Source: Mycolicibacterium sp. (GTDB taxonomy: Bacteria > Actinomycetota > Actinomycetes > Mycobacteriales > Mycobacteriaceae). Taken from it: a DNA stretch of 64,000 nt. Below the pieces are notes generated by a model that did no database searches, was not told where the DNA came from, and was given only the letters and a program-made list of their open reading frames with translations. The stretch covers positions 69,553 to 133,552 of the forward strand of contig NZ_JAEMTA010000003.1 of the NCBI RefSeq assembly GCF_016462545.1, in the 5' to 3' direction. Shown here in pieces: positions 16,761 to 24,496 of the stretch (position 1 is its first letter; each line of letters starts with the position of its first letter). The position numbers and the translations under genes are program-made.

Positions 16761-17771
16761 TTGATCGGCTACTACGTCCATCACCACGGCCGGGGTCACC
16801 TCGCCCGGGCCACCAGCATCTGTGCCCACCTGAGCGGCAGCGCGACGGCGCTCACCTCATTGCCGCTTGCCGAGCCGTGGCGCTTCGGCGACGTGGTGGA
16901 GTTGCCCCGCGACGACGGCGACCCGTCCCCGCAGGACGCCACCGCCTGCGGCGTCTTTCATTGGGCTCCACTGCACCACGACGGGTTACGGACGCGGATG
17001 CGACTCATCGCGGAGTGGGTCGAGGCGGCCCGGCCCGCGGCGATCGTCGTCGACGTCTCGGTGGAGGTGGCGACATTCGTCCGGCTGCTCGGCGTCCCGG
17101 TGGTGGTCGTCGCGATGCCGGGCGAGCGGACCGACCGACCGCACGAGCTCGTCTACGAACTCGCCGACCACATTCTGGCGGCCTGGCCCCGCGCGCTCTA
17201 CCAGCCGGACTGGTTGCGCCGTCATGACGCCAAGACGTCCTACGTCGGCGGCATCAGCCGCTTCGACGGCCGACCCCGCAGCGCCGCGCACGCCGACGGA
17301 ACACGCCACGTCCTGACGCTGGGCGGCGCCGGAGGCTCCACCGTCGATGCCGGGATGATCGATCTCTACGCGGCCGACCATCCGCAATTCCGCTGGAGCG
17401 CACTGGGGGTCGCAGGCGCCCGGTGGAGCGAGGACCCGTGGGGCGAGCTGTGCGACGCCGACGTCGTCGTCGCCCATGCCGGGCAGAGTTCCATCGCCGA
17501 CATCGCCGCCGCCGCCCGCCCTGCCATCGTGGTCCCGCAACCACGACCGTTCGGCGAACAGACAGCCACCGCAACGGTGCTCGGCCGCTCGGGCCTGGCG
17601 GTCAGCCTTCAGGACTGGCCGCGGTCAGACGAATGGGAGCCACTCATCGACCGTGCGCTCGGGCTCGATGTCGACGGCTGGCAGCGATGGCAGACCGCGG
17701 GTGCACCCGCGCGCGCGGCGGCTGCCATCGACGAGGTCGCCGCCCGCCGAGGCCGGGTCGCCGTACGGTGA
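16761..17771 (+). CDS. MurG-like glycosyltransferase (GT28-type fold)
   Basis: A 336-residue GT-B protein with N-terminal YYVHHHGRGHLARATSI, the glycine/histidine loop of MurG/UDP-glucuronosyl-type enzymes, and C-terminal LTLGGAGGSTVD and DVVVAHAGQSSIADIAAAARPAIVVPQPRPFGEQ, which corresponds to the donor-binding motif. It starts at TTG 16761 with GGGAGG 9 bases upstream, which settles the unusual start codon. The stop overlaps the next GT2 gene by 4 bp. It probably adds a sugar from a nucleotide donor to a lipid or oligosaccharide acceptor, but neither can be named. Confidence 0.88.
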   Translation: MIGYYVHHHGRGHLARATSICAHLSGSATALTSLPLAEPWRFGDVVELPRDDGDPSPQDATACGVFHWAPLHHDGLRTRMRLIAEWVEAARPAAIVVDVSVEVATFVRLLGVPVVVVAMPGERTDRPHELVYELADHILAAWPRALYQPDWLRRHDAKTSYVGGISRFDGRPRSAAHADGTRHVLTLGGAGGSTVDAGMIDLYAADHPQFRWSALGVAGARWSEDPWGELCDADVVVAHAGQSSIADIAAAARPAIVVPQPRPFGEQTATATVLGRSGLAVSLQDWPRSDEWEPLIDRALGLDVDGWQRWQTAGAPARAAAAIDEVAARRGRVAVR

Positions 17772-18592
17772 GGACCGCCGTGGTGACGGTGGTCAAGGGC
17801 AGGGCCACCCACCTGCGCCGCCAACTCGACGGGCTGGCACGTAGTCACGACCAACCGGCGGATCACGTCGTGGTCGCCATCGACGACCCCACCGCCGCGG
17901 CAACGGTTCACGCCGCCGGCGGCACCTGTCGCGTCGTCGACGTCCACTGCCAGACGGAGCGACTTCAGATCGCCGGTGCCCGGAACCTCGGCGCGCAGAG
18001 CGCGATCGACGCGGGCGCCGAGTTGCTGGTGTTCCTCGACGTCGACTGCATACCAGCTCCCGGGTTGGTCGGCCGCTATCAGCGTGCCGCCGCGAGTCCC
18101 GGCCACGCGGACAGTCTGCTCTGCGGGCCGGTGACCTATCTGCCGCCACCGGGTCCGGGGGGATACGACGTCGAGACCGTGACGGTGCAGGCCGATCCGC
18201 ATCCGGGGCGGGTGATGCCGACCGGCGATGACGTCGTCGAGACCACCGACTATGAACTGTTCTGGTCGTTGTCGTTTGCGGTGCGGTCGGCGACGTGGGA
18301 GAGGATCGGCGGCTTCTGCACCGACTACTGCGGATACGGCGGCGAGGACACCGATTTCGGCCAGATCGCACGGTCCCTCGGGATACCGATGTGCTGGGTC
18401 GGCAACGCCCACGCCTTTCATCAGTTCCATCCGGTGTCAGATCCACCCGTCGAGCATCTGGTGGACATTCTCGCGAATGCCGTTGTCTTCCAACGCCGCT
18501 GGGGGTGGTGGCCCATGCGCGGCTGGTTGGACCAGTTCGAGGCGGCAGGACTGATCAGCCGCGATGCCGACGGCCACCCACGGCTGTCGTGA
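17768..18592 (+). CDS. Glycosyltransferase family 2
   Basis: A 274-residue GT-A glycosyltransferase and the last gene of the rightward glycan operon. It has TAVVTVVKGRATHLRRQL at the N-terminus, the metal-binding LDVDCIPAPG, and GGFCTDYCGYGGEDTDFG, which resembles the GxxEDxD motif of galactosyltransferase-like enzymes. It starts at GTG 17768 within the previous stop codon. It is related in layout to the GT2 gene at 15342 but lacks that protein's extension. It is convergent with the crp-like gene 2 bp away. Confidence 0.9.
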   Translation: MRTAVVTVVKGRATHLRRQLDGLARSHDQPADHVVVAIDDPTAAATVHAAGGTCRVVDVHCQTERLQIAGARNLGAQSAIDAGAELLVFLDVDCIPAPGLVGRYQRAAASPGHADSLLCGPVTYLPPPGPGGYDVETVTVQADPHPGRVMPTGDDVVETTDYELFWSLSFAVRSATWERIGGFCTDYCGYGGEDTDFGQIARSLGIPMCWVGNAHAFHQFHPVSDPPVEHLVDILANAVVFQRRWGWWPMRGWLDQFEAAGLISRDADGHPRLS

Positions 18593-18594
18593 AC

Positions 18595-19296
18595 CTAGCG
18601 AGCGCGCTTCGCGAGCCGTTCCGGGTCGAGGATCAGCACGCTCTTTCCCTCGACCCTGATCCAGCCGCGTTGACTGAAGTCGGCGAGTGCCTTGTTGACC
18701 GTCTCGCGCGACGCGCCGACCAACTGGGCGATCTCTTCCTGAGTGAGGTCGTGGGTGACGCGTAGCGCGTTGCCCTCCTGTGCGCCGAAGCGTTGAACCA
18801 GTTGCAGCAACTGCTTGGCGACGCGCCCCGGCACGTCGGTGAAGATGAGGTCCCCGAGGTTGTTGTTGGTGCGGCGCAGCCGGCGAGCGAGCACGCGAAG
18901 CAACTGCTCGGCGATCTCGGGGCGGCCGTTGATCCAGGCGCGCAGGGCGTCGCGGTCCATGGAGACCGCGCGTACCTGGGTCACGGTGGTGACGCTGGAG
19001 GTCCGCGGCCCCGGATCGAAGATGGCCAACTCACCGAACATGTCCGACGGACCGAGGATCGTGAGCAGATTCTCGCGGCCGTCGGGCGCGCTGCGGACGA
19101 TCTTCACCTTGCCCGAGACGATGATGTACAACCGGTCGCCGGGTTCGCCTTCGACGAAGATCGTGTGCCCGCGGGGAAAGTCGACGGGCTGAAGTTGGGT
19201 GATCAGGGCGGCGACCGCGCTGGGCTCGACCCCCTGGACGATCCCGGACCGCGCGAGGGTGTCCTCCACGTCGCCGGGATCGACCGCCGACCTCAC
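18595..19296 (-). CDS. crp: Crp/Fnr-family cAMP receptor-like regulator
   Basis: A Crp-type transcription factor of 224-233 residues, very close to M. tuberculosis Crp (Rv3676). The cyclic-nucleotide pocket keeps [16 protein letters not shown] with Glu89 and Arg98, and the C-terminal helix-turn-helix is [21 protein letters not shown]. It should bind cAMP and act as a global regulator. GTG 19296 has GAGGGCAGG upstream and is my start; GTG 19269 (MEDTLARSG) would match the 224-residue Rv3676 length. The neighbours differ from those of the canonical crp locus, so this may be a second paralogue, as in M. smegmatis, which has two Crp proteins. Confidence 0.92.
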   Translation of the reverse strand: MRSAVDPGDVEDTLARSGIVQGVEPSAVAALITQLQPVDFPRGHTIFVEGEPGDRLYIIVSGKVKIVRSAPDGRENLLTILGPSDMFGELAIFDPGPRTSSVTTVTQVRAVSMDRDALRAWINGRPEIAEQLLRVLARRLRRTNNNLGDLIFTDVPGRVAKQLLQLVQRFGAQEGNALRVTHDLTQEEIAQLVGASRETVNKALADFSQRGWIRVEGKSVLILDPERLAKRAR

Positions 19297-19330
19297 GCCT
19301 GCCCTCGGCGACGTTGCTGACTGCTCTCGG

Positions 19331-19342
19331 TGTGCGCGCACA
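19331..19342. promoter_or_regulatory. TGTGCGCGCACA palindrome upstream of crp
   Basis: A 12-bp perfect palindrome about 35 bp upstream of the crp-like start. Mycobacterial Crp sites follow TGTGA-N6-TCACA, so the TGTG/CACA ends are right but the spacing is shorter. It may be an autoregulatory or other operator. A second perfect palindrome, AAACCGGTTT, lies at 19365-19374 in the same promoter. Confidence 0.35.
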
Positions 19343-19401
19343 TGCCTGTGAGCGTGACGGCGCAAAACCGGTTTGTAAAGCCCATTGCCGCAGCGAAGGC
19401 C

Positions 19402-19695
19402 TCAGACGTCGGTGGTCGTGTACCGCGTCTTGACCGGCGGCGCAGCCAACAGCGGCGGCAGGTCGGTGATCTTCCCGTCGCCGGCGCGGAAGGCGCGGTA
19501 GGCCTCGTCGTGTTCGACGGTGTCCCAGACTTCGTAGATGATCCAGTGCGCCTCGTCGTCCTCGTCGACGAGGACGTCGATGACGAGGGCACCGTCGAAG
19601 GCGCGGGTCTTGGCCAGCTCGCGAGTGAAGACCTCGCGGGCCTCGGCGACCGATTCGGGCTTGAACCTGAGCTCGAGCATGACGGTGACGGACAC
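19402..19695 (-). CDS. Antibiotic-biosynthesis-monooxygenase (ABM) fold protein
   Basis: A 97-residue dimeric alpha-beta barrel protein of the ABM/YgiN type: LELRFKPESVAEAREVFTREL, ALVIDVLVDEDD, WIIYEVWDTVEHDEAYRAF. Members include quinol monooxygenases and haem-degrading enzymes; the function here is open. GTG 19695 (MSVTVMLELRF) is preceded by AGGAG at a 6-base spacing, which supports it over ATG 19680. It is a single gene, divergent from the sulfatase across 166 bp, and runs toward the crp-like gene. Confidence 0.85.
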   Translation of the reverse strand: MSVTVMLELRFKPESVAEAREVFTRELAKTRAFDGALVIDVLVDEDDEAHWIIYEVWDTVEHDEAYRAFRAGDGKITDLPPLLAAPPVKTRYTTTDV

Positions 19696-19861
19696 TGGGC
19701 TCTCCTGACTACGCATTGAGTTCGTTGACGACCATCGTGCCCGATGGCTGCGCGGCGGCGATGGCGGACCGGGCCGCACCGGAATTAACCCGCCGGCCAA
19801 ATAATCAGCCTAGTGTTCCGCCCGTGAGCGTCCATCACAGCGGCGCCGGAGAGGCCATCTC

Positions 19862-21355
19862 GTGAGTGACAAGCCGAACATCCTGATCATCTGGGGCGAC
19901 GACATAGGTCAGAGCAACCTGAGCTGCTACAGCGACGGGGTGATGGGGTACCGCACCAAGAACATCGACCGCATCGCCGCAGAGGGCATCCGTTTCACCG
20001 ACTACTACGGCGAGCAGAGTTGCACCGCGGGCCGCGCGGCCTTCATCACCGGCCAGAACCCGTACCGCACGGGACTGACCAAGGTGGGCCTACCCGGCGC
20101 CGCGCAGGGCCTGCAGGCCGAGGACCCCACCATCGCCACGGCGCTGAAGGCGCTGGGCTACGCCACCGGCCAGTTCGGCAAGAACCATCTCGGCGACCGT
20201 GACGAACACCTGCCGACACAGCACGGCTTCGACGAGTTCTTCGGCAATCTGTATCACCTCAACGCCGAGGAGGAGCCGGAGAACGCCGACTACCCGAAGG
20301 ATCCGGAGTTCCGCAAGAAGTTCGGGCCCCGCGGCGTGCTGCACACCTGGGCCAATGCGGACGGCACCCAGCGCATCGAGGACACCGGCCCGCTGACCAA
20401 GAAGCGGATGGAGACGTGCGACGAGGAATTCCGCGATGCCGCAGTCGATTTCATCAAGCGACAGCACGAGGCCGACATACCTTTCTTCGTGTGGTTCAAC
20501 TCGACTCACATGCACTTCCGCACCCACACCAAGCCCGAGAGCGTGGGCCGCGCGGGGCGCTGGCAGTCCACCTATCACGACACGATGCTCGATCATGACG
20601 ACGTCGTGGGCGATCTGCTGGACACGCTCGACGAACTCGGCATCGCCGACGACACCATCGTCATGTACTCCACCGACAACGGCCCGCACATGAACAGTTG
20701 GCCCGACGCAGGCATGACGCCGTTCCGCAACGAGAAGAACTCCAACTGGGAGGGCGCCTACCGCGTTCCGGCGATGGTCCGCTGGCCGGGGCACTTTCCG
20801 GCGGGCTCCGTGCTGAACGGCATCGTCAGCCACAACGACTGGTTCGTCACGCTGCTGGCCGCGGCCGGCGACCCAGACATCGCAGACCGGCTCAAGGTGG
20901 GTGCCGACCTCAGCGGCACCACCTACAAGGTGCACCTCGACGGCCACAACCAGTTGCCCTACCTCACCGGCGAGACCGACGAGGGCCCGCGAAAGCACTT
21001 CTTCTACGTCTCCGACGACGGCGACCTCACCGCGTTGCGCTTCGACAACTGGAAGGTCGTCTTCCTCGAGCAGCGCTGTGAGGGCACGCTGCGTATCTGG
21101 GCCGAGCCCTACACCGAACTCCGCGCTCCGCTGCTGTTCAATCTGCGCACCGACCCGTACGAGAAGTCGCAGCACACCTCGAACACGTACTACGACTGGA
21201 TGATCGACCACATCTACCTGTTCGTGCCGGCACAGGCCTACGTCCTACAGATGATTCAGACGCTCGTCGAGTTCCCGCAACGGCAGAAATCGGCCAGCTT
21301 CAGCATGGATCAGGTCATGGCCAAACTGCAGGAGGGGGCCCACGGCGCAAGCTGA
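19862..21355 (+). CDS. Sulfatase (arylsulfatase, formylglycine type)
   Basis: A 497-residue alkaline-phosphatase-superfamily sulfatase. The N-terminal metal site is IIWGDDIGQSN, and the active-site motif is CTAGR (Cys54-Arg58), whose Cys must be converted to formylglycine by a separate enzyme not in the window. The second metal site includes YSTDNGPHMNSWPD. It has no signal peptide, so it is probably cytosolic and acts on small sulfate esters. It starts at GTG 19862 with GGAGAGG upstream. The C-terminal 100 residues carry the usual sulfatase subdomain. Sulfur scavenging is a likely role (inference). Confidence 0.93.
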   Translation: MSDKPNILIIWGDDIGQSNLSCYSDGVMGYRTKNIDRIAAEGIRFTDYYGEQSCTAGRAAFITGQNPYRTGLTKVGLPGAAQGLQAEDPTIATALKALGYATGQFGKNHLGDRDEHLPTQHGFDEFFGNLYHLNAEEEPENADYPKDPEFRKKFGPRGVLHTWANADGTQRIEDTGPLTKKRMETCDEEFRDAAVDFIKRQHEADIPFFVWFNSTHMHFRTHTKPESVGRAGRWQSTYHDTMLDHDDVVGDLLDTLDELGIADDTIVMYSTDNGPHMNSWPDAGMTPFRNEKNSNWEGAYRVPAMVRWPGHFPAGSVLNGIVSHNDWFVTLLAAAGDPDIADRLKVGADLSGTTYKVHLDGHNQLPYLTGETDEGPRKHFFYVSDDGDLTALRFDNWKVVFLEQRCEGTLRIWAEPYTELRAPLLFNLRTDPYEKSQHTSNTYYDWMIDHIYLFVPAQAYVLQMIQTLVEFPQRQKSASFSMDQVMAKLQEGAHGAS

Positions 21356-21412
21356 GCGACGACCGATCGTGCACAGTGTCGAGGCTGGCGTCGCGCACCG
21401 GAACACCTCGTA

Positions 21413-22270
21413 TCACCGGTGCAGCGTCGTCGCCAGGTAGCCGAAGACCTTCTCGTGCACCACGTCGTCGCTGCGCACGACGACGTGGTGCACGGGTGCG
21501 GTCATCGCGTGCACGAGGTTGGCCGCCTGGCCGGCGAACACCGTGTCGTCCTCCCATTCGAGGACGAGCGCAGGCGTAGTGATCCGGTGAATGTCGGCCG
21601 CCGTGAGGGTGTACTCGGCGGTCGTGCGCACGTAGTCGACCGCACTGTCCACACCGCACACCCGTTGACCGTTCTGCAGTGCCCACCGGGTGGCGGGGCT
21701 CGTCGTCATCAGCGTGTCGAGCATGGCGGCGGCGTCGTCGTCCCGGTCATCCTCGACCAGCTCGAGGATCGGCTCCGGAACGTGCGGGTACGCCGCGTAG
21801 AACGTCGTCATCGCGTCATTGCACACGATCGCCGCCGAACGATGGTCGTGCGACGCATGGCGGGCGACGAAATAGGCACCGAGGTCATCACCGATCTGGA
21901 CGATCTTCTCTCCGTCGATCTCCGGCACACCGAGTGCCCAGTCGACGACCGGGCCGAGCACGTTCTCCCAATCCGGCCGCATCGGCACCTGGTGGTCGCG
22001 AAGCATCGCGCCCTGGCCCGGGCCGTCGTAGACGAGGAAGTTGTAGCCCCGACTCAACGCCGCTTCCCCCATGGCGAGGTAGCCGTCCGCGCGGGTCGCG
22101 CCAAAACCGTTGGTATGGATGATCGTTGGCCGTGGCGACCCGCCACCGTCGACGAGGAACAGGCAGCCGGGAAGCTCGCCGCCCTCATACGGGATGCCGA
22201 CGTGGCGGGAGGGGGCGGCCGGCGACTCCTCGTCGTACAGCGCGGACTCAGCGGTCATGTCCTCGATCAT
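21413..22270 (-). CDS. Alpha/beta-hydrolase-fold protein with Asp at the nucleophile elbow
   Basis: A 285-residue protein related to FrsA/2,6-dihydroxypseudooxynicotine-hydrolase-like esterases: TIIHTNGFGATRADGY, FLVYDGPGQGAML, then an elbow reading GDDLGA where GxSxGG is expected. Asp129 occupies the Ser position. The C-terminal part has LVLEWEDDTVFAGQA for the acid and DDVVHEKVFG near the usual His. Asp is a known nucleophile in haloalkane dehalogenases and epoxide hydrolases, but those are not this subfamily. An upstream in-frame TGA fixes ATG 22270 (or the Met five codons in) as the start. It is divergent from the ThDP enzyme. Confidence 0.85.
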   Translation of the reverse strand: MIEDMTAESALYDEESPAAPSRHVGIPYEGGELPGCLFLVDGGGSPRPTIIHTNGFGATRADGYLAMGEAALSRGYNFLVYDGPGQGAMLRDHQVPMRPDWENVLGPVVDWALGVPEIDGEKIVQIGDDLGAYFVARHASHDHRSAAIVCNDAMTTFYAAYPHVPEPILELVEDDRDDDAAAMLDTLMTTSPATRWALQNGQRVCGVDSAVDYVRTTAEYTLTAADIHRITTPALVLEWEDDTVFAGQAANLVHAMTAPVHHVVVRSDDVVHEKVFGYLATTLHR

Positions 22271-22371
22271 GTCGGCGCACGTCCGCGGTGTCGTCGACGC
22301 TCACCCCCAGCCGTACTACCGGCTAGCGGGTAGTGGGCAGCGAGCGCGACGCGGCGATTACGCTCGGTGAG

Positions 22372-24033
22372 ATGACGGAGTCCAGTCGCACCACGGCCGA
22401 GTTGATCGTCGAATGCCTGGAGAACGAGGGCGTCACGCACGTCTTCGGCATCCCCGGTGAGGAGAACATCCGGCTGGTCGACGCATTGTCGAGGTCGTCG
22501 ATCGAGTACGTCCTCACGCGCCACGAGCAGGGTGCGTCGTTCATGGCCGAGGTCTACGGCCGGCTGACCGGCAACGCGGGCGTGTGCTCGGCGACGCTGG
22601 GGCCCGGTGCCATCAACCTCCTCCTCGGGGTCGCCGACGCCACGACCAATTCGACTCCGGTGCTGGCACTTTCAGCTCAAGTCGGGATGCGCCGAAGCTA
22701 CAAGGAGTCACATCAGGGCGTCGACCTGGTCTCCATGTTCGCACCGGTGACGAAGTGGTCGGCGTTGGTCGCAACGCCCGGCGCAGTACCCGAGATGGTT
22801 CGCAAGGCCTTCAAGCTCGCGCAGACCGAACGGCCGGGCGCGGTCTACCTGGCCGTGCCCGAGGACGTCGAGTCCGCGGACGCGCCCGCGGAGTCCACAC
22901 CGCTGCGCGTCAACGTGCCCCGTCCCGACGACCCGTCGTCCTCTCAGATCGCCCGTGCTGCCGACATCCTCCGCGCGGCCCGCAACCCCGTGGTGCTGGC
23001 CGGTCATGGGGCCGCCAGGACGCACGCGGCCGACGCGGTGCGGCGCTTCGCCGAGAAGCTCGGCATCCCCGTTGCCACCACGTTCCACGGCAAGGGTGTG
23101 ATGCCGGACGACCATCCGCTCGCGCTCGGCGCGGTCGGGTTCATGCGCCACGACTACGTGAACTTCGGCTTCGATCAGGCTGACGTCATCATCGCCGCGG
23201 GGTACGAACTGCAGGAGTTCGATCCGGTCCGCATCAACCCACGCGGCGACACGAAGATCATTCACGTCCACCGCTTCCCCGCGGAGGTGGACGAGCACTA
23301 CGACGTCGCCGTGGGGCTGCATGCCGACATCGGGCGGTGCCTCGACGAGCTCGCCGCCGCGGTCGAACGCGATCATCCGCCCGCCTCGGGTCAGGAGCGC
23401 ATCCGCGAACTCCTGACCTCCGAACTGGACGGAGGTCGGGCCGACGACAGGTTCCCGCTGGCGCCCGCCCGTATCGTCGCCGATACCAGGGCGGCGCTGG
23501 GGCGCGATGACATCGTCCTGGTCGACACCGGCGCACTGAAGATGTGGATGGCGCGGCTCTATCCGACGTACGAGCCGAATACGTGCCTGATCTCCAACGG
23601 TCTGTCGACGATGGCGTGGACGCTGCCCGGCGCGATCGCCGCCAAGATCGCCCGGCCCGCCGCGAACGTCCTCGTCGCCACCGGCGACGGTTCGTTCCTG
23701 ATGAACAGTCAGGAGATCGAGACCGCACTGCGGGTCGGGACGCCGATGGTGATCCTGATCTGGGTCGATGACGCATACGGGCTGATCAGCTGGAAGATGG
23801 ACCTCGAGATCGGGCACAACGTCGATACCCGGTTCAACAACCCCGACTTCGTCGCCTACGCGGAGAGTTTCGGCGCCCGGGGCTACCGGATCTCCTCGGC
23901 CGAAGAGTTACTGCCGACGCTGCGGGAAGCCTTGGCGGCCAACACTGTCAGCGTCGTCGCCTGTCCGGTCGACTACTCCGCCAACAGCGTGCTCATCGCG
24001 TCGCTGGGAGAGCTGGACGAGTCCTGGTCATGA
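22372..24033 (+). CDS. ThDP-dependent enzyme, acetolactate-synthase-like
   Basis: A 553-residue thiamine-diphosphate enzyme with three domains: Pyr (catalytic Glu52 in RHEQGASF), a central domain, and PP (GDGSFLMNSQEIET at the cofactor site). It resembles catabolic acetolactate synthases. The second half of the ThDP motif, usually NN or ND, reads WVDDAYGLISWKM, so the metal ligand is likely one of the Asp residues. I chose ATG 22372 (MTESSRTTAE) over GTG 22333, because ThDP enzymes begin just before this helix. The last 41 bp overlap the convergent membrane-protein gene. No small regulatory subunit is adjacent, and the substrate is unproven. Confidence 0.88.
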   Translation: MTESSRTTAELIVECLENEGVTHVFGIPGEENIRLVDALSRSSIEYVLTRHEQGASFMAEVYGRLTGNAGVCSATLGPGAINLLLGVADATTNSTPVLALSAQVGMRRSYKESHQGVDLVSMFAPVTKWSALVATPGAVPEMVRKAFKLAQTERPGAVYLAVPEDVESADAPAESTPLRVNVPRPDDPSSSQIARAADILRAARNPVVLAGHGAARTHAADAVRRFAEKLGIPVATTFHGKGVMPDDHPLALGAVGFMRHDYVNFGFDQADVIIAAGYELQEFDPVRINPRGDTKIIHVHRFPAEVDEHYDVAVGLHADIGRCLDELAAAVERDHPPASGQERIRELLTSELDGGRADDRFPLAPARIVADTRAALGRDDIVLVDTGALKMWMARLYPTYEPNTCLISNGLSTMAWTLPGAIAAKIARPAANVLVATGDGSFLMNSQEIETALRVGTPMVILIWVDDAYGLISWKMDLEIGHNVDTRFNNPDFVAYAESFGARGYRISSAEELLPTLREALAANTVSVVACPVDYSANSVLIASLGELDESWS

Positions 24034-24496
24034 TGCTCTTCGCGACGTAGCAGACGGCGCTGGTGAGGTAGAAGCCCGCCACCAGCAGCAGCCAGCGTTG
24101 CAGGAATGGCGCCTGCGTCAGCCCGGTGGCCGCGGTATAGGTGAAGGCGCCCTGTTCGATGATGCCGGGAAAGAACAGGATGAAGGTCAAACCGGCTGCG
24201 AGCGTGGGCATCCGGAGGTAGTTGGTCAGTGGTACGCGGTGCGGATTGGTCTGCTTCGCATCCCTGCTGCCCTTGGGCAGAAACCGTTCCGCCAGGGCGT
24301 AGAGCGGGAACAGGACGAGGTCGTGGCCGATCACGGCGACCGCGAACCACACCGCGATCGACTGCCACCACACCGTCGGGTTGAACAGCTGGTCGAACCC
24401 GAGCACCGAGACCGTGTAGGCGCCGAGCGCCAGCGCACCGAGGAGCACTATCAGGTGCAGGAGGTGCTCACCGTAGAGCCGTTTGAAGAAGCTCAT
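23993..24496 (-). CDS. Four-helix membrane protein, partner of the b561/sulfite-oxidase fusion
   Basis: A 167-residue integral membrane protein with about four helices (near 9-30, 42-66, 95-117 and 131-152). I do not recognise a family. It starts at ATG 24496, whose A is the last base of the upstream fusion gene's TGA, so it is translationally coupled and probably works with that enzyme, perhaps as a small membrane subunit. A cytosolic loop has FLPKGSRDAKQTNPHR. The last 41 bp overlap the convergent ThDP-enzyme gene. Confidence 0.8.
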   Translation of the reverse strand: MSFFKRLYGEHLLHLIVLLGALALGAYTVSVLGFDQLFNPTVWWQSIAVWFAVAVIGHDLVLFPLYALAERFLPKGSRDAKQTNPHRVPLTNYLRMPTLAAGLTFILFFPGIIEQGAFTYTAATGLTQAPFLQRWLLLVAGFYLTSAVCYVAKSIMTRTRPALPATR

